Source: an uncultured bacterium (GTDB lineage Bacteria; Patescibacteriota; Saccharimonadia; Saccharimonadales; Saccharimonadaceae). Taken from it: DNA of 7,048 nucleotides. The position numbers were made by a program, and so were the translations under genes. How positions within the stretch are numbered: position 1 is the first letter of the stretch; each line of letters opens with the position of its first letter. Location: positions 1 through 7,048 of the forward strand of contig USNP01000030.1 of the NCBI GenBank assembly GCA_900556165.1. The letters run 5' to 3'. The notes beneath the pieces are model-generated. The model searched no databases and was not told where the DNA came from. It was given only the letters and a program-made list of their open reading frames with translations. Shown here piece by piece: positions 1 through 4,765 of the stretch.

Positions 1-22
1 TTTTATTTGTTAGTAAAAGTCT

Positions 23-40
23 TTTCAATGTTTGTTGAAA
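23..40. repeat. Short inverted repeat TTTCAA/TTGAAA
   Basis: Arms TTTCAA (23-28) and TTGAAA (35-40) flank a 6-base spacer. The same arm sequence recurs in the 75-93 inverted repeat, so the element appears twice within 70 bp. It could be a protein site or the tail of an upstream terminator. It is short and AT-rich, so chance is not excluded. Confidence 0.3.
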
Positions 41-51
41 CTTCCTGCAAA

Positions 52-60
52 TTTTCCACA
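52..60 (+). promoter_or_regulatory. DnaA box 1 (TTTTCCACA)
   Basis: Exact TTTTCCACA, one base from the classical TTATCCACA. It is the leftmost of the same-orientation series and is followed directly by the most AT-rich stretch of the segment. Confidence 0.65.
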
Positions 61-96
61 ATTTAACTATATATAATTTCAAAAATTGAAATTTAT
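61..96. other. AT-rich stretch with 8-bp inverted repeat, candidate DNA unwinding element
   Basis: These 36 bases lie between DnaA boxes 1 and 2 and are almost wholly A and T. They contain an inverted repeat with arms AATTTCAA (75-82) and TTGAAATT (86-93) around a 3-base spacer. Low duplex stability beside DnaA boxes is what an unwinding element would need, but AT-richness is general in this segment, so the assignment is inference. I see no clear DnaA-trio array. Confidence 0.35.
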
Positions 97-110
97 GGAA
101 AACCTTTGAG

Positions 111-119
111 TTTTCCACA
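111..119 (+). promoter_or_regulatory. DnaA box 2 (TTTTCCACA)
   Basis: Exact TTTTCCACA in the same orientation as box 1, 59 bp further along. A weaker reverse-oriented match, TATGGAAAA (94-102), sits just to its left. Confidence 0.65.
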
Positions 120-141
120 TAGTTTTTCATAAAGTTTTACT

Positions 142-170
142 TTGATTTTCCACACAAAAAATGATATAAT
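142..170 (+). promoter_or_regulatory. Predicted sigma-70-type promoter of dnaN-recF
   Basis: A -35 element TTGATT (142-147) and a perfect -10 TATAAT (165-170) are separated by exactly 17 bp. TG at 162-163 followed by one base gives an extended -10. Transcription would start near 176-178, leaving a leader of about 80 bases before dnaN. DnaA box 3 (146-154) covers the end of the -35 and part of the spacer, and two further boxes lie just downstream of the predicted start. Bound DnaA would therefore be expected to affect this promoter. Confidence 0.65.
146..154 (+). promoter_or_regulatory. DnaA box 3 (TTTTCCACA), overlapping the dnaN promoter
   Basis: Exact TTTTCCACA. It shares its first two bases with the predicted -35 hexamer and fills the left half of the promoter spacer, a position that suits repression or modulation by DnaA. 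Confidence 0.62.
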
Positions 171-190
171 TTTAAGTAGTGAGAGCTTGG

Positions 191-208
191 TTTTCCACAG
201 TTTCCACA
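191..208 (+). promoter_or_regulatory. Tandem DnaA boxes 4 and 5
   Basis: TTTTCCACA (191-199) is followed without a gap by GTTTCCACA (200-208), which differs from the first box at one base. Directly abutting same-orientation 9-mers could seat neighbouring DnaA protomers. The pair lies in the predicted 5' leader of dnaN, just downstream of the predicted transcription start. Confidence 0.6.
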
Positions 209-240
209 ACACCTATTATTATAATTACAACCTCTAAGAA

Positions 241-246
241 AAAGGA
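241..246 (+). promoter_or_regulatory. Shine-Dalgarno of dnaN (AAAGGA)
   Basis: AAAGGA ends 12 bases before the ATG at 259. The spacing is longer than usual, but this is the only purine-rich match nearby, and the ATG choice is fixed by the conserved clamp N-terminus. Confidence 0.5.
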
Positions 247-258
247 TTTAAAATTTTT

Positions 259-1353
259 ATGGAATTAACTGTTCGAAAAGATGATTTAGCTAAGGCACTC
301 AATAATATTGCAGGAATTGCAAGTAATAAAACGAGCCTGCCTAGTCTTGAATATATCCTTTTTCAAACGGATGGTTCGAGACTTTTAATTGCTGCAACTA
401 ATTTAGAGATTGCAATTTCACAAAAAATTAGCGCAAAAATCGAAAAAGTTGGTTCAGTGATGTTACCTGAAAAACTAACTAAAAGCTTTATTGATAGCTT
501 ACCATCTGGTAGTGATGTTTCTTTTAAGGTTAAGGGTGAAAATATTTCAATTGAAAGTGGAAATTATAAATCAAAAATTAATGGTTTTTCGGCGGAAGAC
601 TTTCCTGAACTCCCAACCATTGACGATCCTACTGCTAGATTTTTTATTGGCACTGATATTTTTAAAGAAGTCGTTGGTCAAGTTGACACCGTAAGTAATG
701 ACACTTCACGACCAATTTTAACCGGAGTTTTCCTCCATACTTTCGAAAATTATATTTATATGGCGGCGACAGATGGTTATCGTTTGAGTGAGCGGAAGCT
801 TTTTGAAACTGATCAAGAATTTGCATCAATCGTTCCAAGTGGTGTTTTGAAAAAAGTTGCAGGTGTTATTCCTGAAAATCTTGATGAAATCGAGGTTATT
901 ATTAATGAAAACCAAATTCAATTTATGGTTGGCGAAATCTTAGTTATAAGCAATTTAATTGACGGGAAATATGTTGAATATCGTCGCTTGATTCCAAATT
1001 CAACCGAGACTGTTTTAAAGATTAAACGCGCTGATTTTTTGCAAACAATTAAAGTTGCTGAATTTTTTACACGTGATTTTGGTGTAAGTATTATTTTGGG
1101 AGCCGATGAAGAAAATTCGAAATTATCGATTCATACAATTGCAAGTGAAGTCGGCGAAAGTACATCTGAAACTGATGCTGAAATTTCTGGTGGCGGCGAA
1201 GTCACTTTAAATGTAGCATATATTAAGCATGCACTTGGAAATTTAAAATCTCCAAAAGTATCTTTTGGTTTTTCTGGAAAATTGGCCCCAACCGTTTTTA
1301 AAGATATTGAAAATGATGATTATATCCATATCGTAATGCCACTAAAAAGTTAG
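259..1353 (+). CDS. dnaN: DNA polymerase III subunit beta (sliding clamp)
   Basis: This encodes the ring-shaped processivity clamp that encircles DNA and tethers the replicative polymerase and repair proteins. The 364-residue product has the normal length for three clamp domains (about 1-120, 121-245, 246-364). Diagnostic blocks are the N-terminal MELTVRKDDLAKAL, SRPILTGV (150-157), ATDGYRLS (170-177), LIDGKYVEYRRLIP (233-246, the inter-domain signature), and the C-terminal end HIVMPLKS, which matches the conserved MPxxx tail at the partner-binding pocket. The ATG start aligns with the family N-terminus, so no upstream start is needed. It is the first gene after the DnaA-box cluster and is probably cotranscribed with recF, which begins 7 bp after its stop. 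DnaA boxes in its promoter suggest control by DnaA; that part is inference. Confidence 0.97.
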   Translation: MELTVRKDDLAKALNNIAGIASNKTSLPSLEYILFQTDGSRLLIAATNLEIAISQKISAKIEKVGSVMLPEKLTKSFIDSLPSGSDVSFKVKGENISIESGNYKSKINGFSAEDFPELPTIDDPTARFFIGTDIFKEVVGQVDTVSNDTSRPILTGVFLHTFENYIYMAATDGYRLSERKLFETDQEFASIVPSGVLKKVAGVIPENLDEIEVIINENQIQFMVGEILVISNLIDGKYVEYRRLIPNSTETVLKIKRADFLQTIKVAEFFTRDFGVSIILGADEENSKLSIHTIASEVGESTSETDAEISGGGEVTLNVAYIKHALGNLKSPKVSFGFSGKLAPTVFKDIENDDYIHIVMPLKS

Positions 1354-1360
1354 GAATTTA

Positions 1361-2398
1361 ATGATTTTAAAAACTCTGAGAGTTCAGAATTTTCGAACGC
1401 ATTCTGATTTTATTTTAGAGATCGGCGAAAAATCTACTTTAATTTCTGGCGCGAATGGTAGTGGAAAAACTTCCCTCCTTGAGGCAATTTATTTTTCGCT
1501 TCAAGGAACGAGCTTTCGTTCGATTGATAAAGAAATTTTGAAAAATGATGGTTCAAGCTGGTTTCGAATTGATCTGAAAGATTCGGAAGATAATTTTCGA
1601 ACGATAACTTTTAACGATGCGGTTCAAAGATCAAAAAAGCAATTCATTATCGATGGTGACAAAAAAGCACGCTTGAGCGCAAATTTGAGAGTTCCCGTGG
1701 TTCTTTTTGAACCAGATGACTTGCAGCTTTTAAGCGGTTCACCAACTCGACGACGAAATTTTTTAGACCGTTTTTTGTCGCAAATTTTTCCAAGTTTTCA
1801 GTTGGTAGTTTCGAGATATAATAAAGCCCTAAAACAGCGAAACAACCTACTTAAACGTGAGATTTTTTCGCAAGACGAGATTTTTCCATGGAATTTAATG
1901 CTTGCTGAATATGGTTCGGAGATAATTTCAAAACGATGCGATTTTTTGGAGCTTTTGAATTCAAAGATTGAAGAAACTTACTCTGAAATTTCAGGAGTTC
2001 AAGATAAAATTAAGATTGAGTATTTGGGCGAAAAAGTTTCGAAAACTGAAATTTTGGCCATTTTGAGTAAAAATATTGAGCGGGATAAAATTTTGGGATA
2101 TACGAGTTTTGGGCCGCACAAGCATGATATTCAGTTTGTTTTTAATGGAAAGTTGGCGCAAAATGTGGCGAGCCGAGGTGAGAATCGTAGTTTGGTTTTA
2201 GCTTTGAAATTTATCGAAACGGATGTTTTAGCAGATTTAACAGCAAAGAGACCAATTATTTTACTTGATGATGTTTTTTCAGAGCTTGATGGGGAGCGCC
2301 AAAAATTGTTAACGAAACACTTTTCGAAATATCAGACAATTATCACCTCAACAAATAAAATTAAAGTCGAAGAATGTAAAATAACCTCACTGAATTAG
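1361..2398 (+). CDS. recF: DNA replication and repair protein RecF
   Basis: This is an SMC-like ABC ATPase that binds gapped DNA and helps RecO and RecR load RecA at stalled forks. The 345-residue product has RecF landmarks in order: N-terminal LKTLRVQNFRTH, Walker A GANGSGKT (30-37), the family block GSPTRRRNFLDR (126-137), GPHKHDI (251-257), an ABC signature SRGENR (271-276), Walker B PIILLDD (298-304) and D-loop SELD (307-310). The signature usually reads SxGQxR; here the glutamine is glutamate. Length is close to the usual 350-370 residues. The Shine-Dalgarno AGGA (1352-1355) overlaps the dnaN stop and sits 5 bases before the ATG, which supports this start and coupling to dnaN. The stop codon (2396-2398) lies inside the terminator hairpin. 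gyrB, a frequent next neighbour, is absent. Confidence 0.95.
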   Translation: MILKTLRVQNFRTHSDFILEIGEKSTLISGANGSGKTSLLEAIYFSLQGTSFRSIDKEILKNDGSSWFRIDLKDSEDNFRTITFNDAVQRSKKQFIIDGDKKARLSANLRVPVVLFEPDDLQLLSGSPTRRRNFLDRFLSQIFPSFQLVVSRYNKALKQRNNLLKREIFSQDEIFPWNLMLAEYGSEIISKRCDFLELLNSKIEETYSEISGVQDKIKIEYLGEKVSKTEILAILSKNIERDKILGYTSFGPHKHDIQFVFNGKLAQNVASRGENRSLVLALKFIETDVLADLTAKRPIILLDDVFSELDGERQKLLTKHFSKYQTIITSTNKIKVEECKITSLN

Positions 2399-2411
2399 TG
2401 AGGTTATTTTT
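2378..2411. terminator. Bidirectional intrinsic terminator between recF and the PEGA gene
   Basis: A perfect 14-bp stem (2378-2391 with 2397-2410) closes a 5-base loop GAATT. On the plus strand the 3' arm ends in five T residues (2407-2411). On the minus strand the corresponding run has four. The recF stop TAG (2396-2398) starts in the loop, and the converging gene's TAA (2412-2410) touches the stem, so one element serves both transcripts with no spare intergenic DNA. The stem core AACCTCACT is GC-containing while its base is AT-rich, as in intrinsic terminators. Confidence 0.9.
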
Positions 2412-3081
2412 ACGCCTGACCGCAGGTTGGATCAAGATAATTAACTGTGTATTTATCGAGAGCATCTTTTTGCTTCGATTTCATCCAATCAATTGCTAGA
2501 TCTTTATAGAAGTTGAAATTTGAAGAATTACATTTGCTGTAAATCACAACATTTATTTTTGAAATCTCTGTTTTATCTTCTGGATTTAATACGTATGAAA
2601 CTGTAAAACCAGTTGTAACGGAGCCTTTAGTAGTATTTGTATATGGTAGATCTCGTACGATTGGATTTTTTGAAATTAAATCTTTCATTTTGTCAGTAAT
2701 TTTTTCATGAGTAACACCGGAGCGAATAATATCATCTTCCTGATGTTTTAAATACCAATCACCTTTTGGATCTTTTTGTCCAATTGAAAGTAGGACATTT
2801 GTTTTTTGCCCGGATTTTATTTCAAACTCCTTAGAAGTAGACTCGAAGCCATCTTTTGAAACTTCTACTTTATATTTTCCAGGCGTCATTGTATGAGTTC
2901 CGTTTTTAAAATCTTTTCCATTAATTTTTATTAAAGAACTTTCTGGTGCGACAGTAAGGATTAATTTTCCACAATAGAGATCACTCCAGATCCACCAGCC
3001 AATAATAATTATCGAAATTGAAATGAATATAGCTAAAACCGAATAAATTTTAATTTTAGTTGTTTGATCGATATTTTGCAT
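2410..3081 (-). CDS. Membrane-anchored PEGA-domain protein with unrecognised C-terminal domain
   Basis: The 223-residue product has a short polar N-terminus, one strong membrane segment (about 13-32) and an outward-facing remainder. Residues about 40-100 fit a PEGA domain: a small beta-rich repeat with KINGKDFKNG, then TPGKYKVEVSKDGFE and a final strand. PEGA domains occur in surface and envelope proteins and are thought to mediate binding. Residues 105-223 are not a family I can name. They contain LPY (145-147), two strand-like stretches (about 158-165 and 174-182), a helix-like WMKSKQ region and a final strand, with cysteines 183 and 220 that could pair. The start has a good Shine-Dalgarno AAGGAT placed in the tail of the upstream gene, and its ATG follows that gene's stop after 3 bases. 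It is the last gene of the minus-strand operon and ends at the bidirectional terminator. No enzymatic motif is visible; a structural or adhesive role beside the wall hydrolases is inference. Confidence 0.85.
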   Translation of the reverse strand: MQNIDQTTKIKIYSVLAIFISISIIIIGWWIWSDLYCGKLILTVAPESSLIKINGKDFKNGTHTMTPGKYKVEVSKDGFESTSKEFEIKSGQKTNVLLSIGQKDPKGDWYLKHQEDDIIRSGVTHEKITDKMKDLISKNPIVRDLPYTNTTKGSVTTGFTVSYVLNPEDKTEISKINVVIYSKCNSSNFNFYKDLAIDWMKSKQKDALDKYTVNYLDPTCGQA

Positions 3082-3084
3082 TGT

Positions 3085-4764
3085 TTATCCTTTCCATCTC
3101 CAGACTTCAACTTCACCCAAGCTTTCCATAATTTGTAAATTCATTGGTTCAATGACGCCAGTTGTTCTACTATATCCGGCATTTGCTACCTTATCCTCCC
3201 CATTAACTTGAACATAAAATTCTATATGTGCACTAGCTCCACCACCAGTTCCCGATGATATAATATCACCCGGTTTCATATTACTTGTACTTCCGTTATA
3301 AGGTATTTTTTCATATTTATCTGGGTTACTACGCATATATTGAACAAGATTTGCGACTCCACAGCAATGCTTAGCATATTCTGGATCTACGGTTGTACTC
3401 ATAACCATCGAAACGAAGGCATCGCAACTCATTCCCTTTTGAACGTAAGGCTCACCATAGCTGTCCAATCCGGTCGCACTTAGAGCTTCCTTTTGTTTAT
3501 CTGTAACTTCACCGGCATAGGCTGCAGCTTTATCAGATTCTGGGCGAGCTAATTCCATTGCACGTCCAGCAATTGTATTATTGCTTAAACCACTTCCATT
3601 TGAAGATGAAGAGCAGGATTTTGATGAAGATGAATTACTTCCTGATCCATTTACGGCGCCTTGTAAGAACTTAACATAAGCTTCTTGACCTTCTGCGTTT
3701 GGGTGAATTCCGTCGCTAGCATAAAGATTTCTTCCACCATTTTTTTCAGCATAAGATTTCCAGTCTAAAATTTTTACTTCACTATGTTTCGAAGCAAATG
3801 CTGATAATTTTTGATTGATAACTTCATAATTGGCATTTCCGCCTTTCGAAAAGTTATTTACCCAGTAAATTTTCTTACCTTTAAGTTTTCCGAGAAGATT
3901 TTCTGCGGCACCTTCGTCAAAATTATCGTTTGTTCCAAGATTGACGACGACCGTATCATTAATCTCTGAAGGTAGCTTGCTTGTCGCAGCAGCGATTGAG
4001 TCTCCAACTGTTGCGGAAACATTTGACCCCGAAAATGCTGATGAAAGTTTATCTTGAACACCGACTGTGATCGAGTCTCCAATGAAAGTTATTTTTCCAC
4101 CATCCCCACCTAATGATGAGTTTTGGGATGAATTTGATGATCCTGATTTTCCGCCAAATTGTGCAAGGATTCTATTTCCAACTTCTTGACCTTCTTGAAT
4201 ACGTCCAGCTCGCAAATCTTCGCGAGGTCTTTCGAATTGATTGGTCCAGGCAGTTGTAGCTTCAAGAATAGAATTTGAAGATGTGATCGCATTTTTTGCG
4301 GCAGATTGCGAAGTTTCCAATTCGTGCCAAAGGAAGCTTAACTGAACGCCAAGATCTGAAACTGGCTTACCTTGTTCTTTAGCATAATTTTCAAGATTAG
4401 TTCTACGACCAAAAGACCATTGTGCTATACCGTAGCCAATACCATTACCTTCTTCATTTAAATCTGGATTAAAATGATTTGATTCACCCCAGAGGCTACC
4501 CATTATTCCGGCAACCTGTTCATCTGTAAGTCCTTTAGATTTAAGGAAATTCCAGATTTTTTCAGCATTATCATTTCCTTCTAGATTAACATCGGCCATA
4601 CCACCGCTACTATTTCCACCAGTTAAACATTCTTCACCAGCATCATAATAAATGATATCATTCAATTTATAAAAATGTTCATTAAACTCAGCCCTTGCGA
4701 CATTCGAAAAGGATGAAGTTAAAATTAATGTTATTCCTATGATTGATGATATTTTTTTATACAT
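3085..4764 (-). CDS. Secreted three-domain cell-wall hydrolase: tail-lysozyme-like, SGNH and NlpC/P60-like domains
   Basis: The 559-residue product starts with a signal peptide (1-25, cleavage expected after A23-R24-A25). Residues about 66-202 resemble phage tail lysozyme: IWNFLKSKGLTDEQVAGIMG, then the likely catalytic Glu94 in LWGESNHFNP and GYGIAQW (110-116). A Ser/Asn/Gly linker (204-222) leads to an SGNH hydrolase domain (about 223-370) with FIGDSITVG (Ser231), GTND (277-280, Asn279) and DGIHPNAEG (Asp351, His354), most like the extracellular SGNH domain of OatA-type enzymes. A second serine-rich linker (about 371-396) leads to an NlpC/P60- or CHAP-like cysteine peptidase/amidase (397-559) with Cys447 in MSCDAF, PGD (498-500), His513 in SAHIEFY and possibly Asn528. 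It should act outside the membrane on glycan, O-acetyl groups and peptide. The ATG lies 1 base after the upstream stop, with AGGT in that gene's last codons. The first domain is the best supported; the exact class of the third is least certain. Confidence 0.88.
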   Translation of the reverse strand: MYKKISSIIGITLILTSSFSNVARAEFNEHFYKLNDIIYYDAGEECLTGGNSSGGMADVNLEGNDNAEKIWNFLKSKGLTDEQVAGIMGSLWGESNHFNPDLNEEGNGIGYGIAQWSFGRRTNLENYAKEQGKPVSDLGVQLSFLWHELETSQSAAKNAITSSNSILEATTAWTNQFERPREDLRAGRIQEGQEVGNRILAQFGGKSGSSNSSQNSSLGGDGGKITFIGDSITVGVQDKLSSAFSGSNVSATVGDSIAAATSKLPSEINDTVVVNLGTNDNFDEGAAENLLGKLKGKKIYWVNNFSKGGNANYEVINQKLSAFASKHSEVKILDWKSYAEKNGGRNLYASDGIHPNAEGQEAYVKFLQGAVNGSGSNSSSSKSCSSSSNGSGLSNNTIAGRAMELARPESDKAAAYAGEVTDKQKEALSATGLDSYGEPYVQKGMSCDAFVSMVMSTTVDPEYAKHCCGVANLVQYMRSNPDKYEKIPYNGSTSNMKPGDIISSGTGGGASAHIEFYVQVNGEDKVANAGYSRTTGVIEPMNLQIMESLGEVEVWRWKG

Positions 4765-4765
4765 A

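Larger units (their letters stand above)
1..258. other. oriC: Gene-free AT-rich segment upstream of dnaN, probable oriC (or its dnaN-side part)
   Basis: No convincing coding sequence is visible here. The segment is very AT-rich and contains four exact TTTTCCACA 9-mers (52-60, 111-119, 146-154, 191-199), all on the plus strand. A near-match GTTTCCACA (200-208) abuts the last one, and a weaker reverse match TATGGAAAA lies at 94-102. TTTTCCACA fits the relaxed DnaA-box pattern TTWTNCACA. Clusters of such boxes beside dnaA or dnaN mark the chromosomal origin in many bacteria. The box density plus adjacency to dnaN supports an origin. What is not shown is the unwinding site, a dnaA gene, or whether the origin continues to the left of the window. 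A purely regulatory role of the boxes on dnaN transcription is the main alternative. Confidence 0.72.

Noticed and set aside
491..694. Plus-strand open frame of 67 codons inside dnaN.
   Set aside because: It lies wholly within dnaN in another frame, has a low-complexity hydrophobic composition and no family features.
2965..2973. An exact TTTTCCACA DnaA-box-like 9-mer inside the PEGA gene.
   Set aside because: It is isolated, explained by the codons for Cys-Gly-Lys and neighbours on the minus strand, and has no AT-rich or regulatory context.
3858..4082. Minus-strand open frame of 74 codons inside the three-domain hydrolase gene.
   Set aside because: It overlaps the SGNH-encoding region in another frame and has no ribosome site or recognisable motif.
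4110..4292. Minus-strand open frame of 60 codons inside the three-domain hydrolase gene.
   Set aside because: It is a shadow of the lysozyme-domain and linker codons, with no support of its own.
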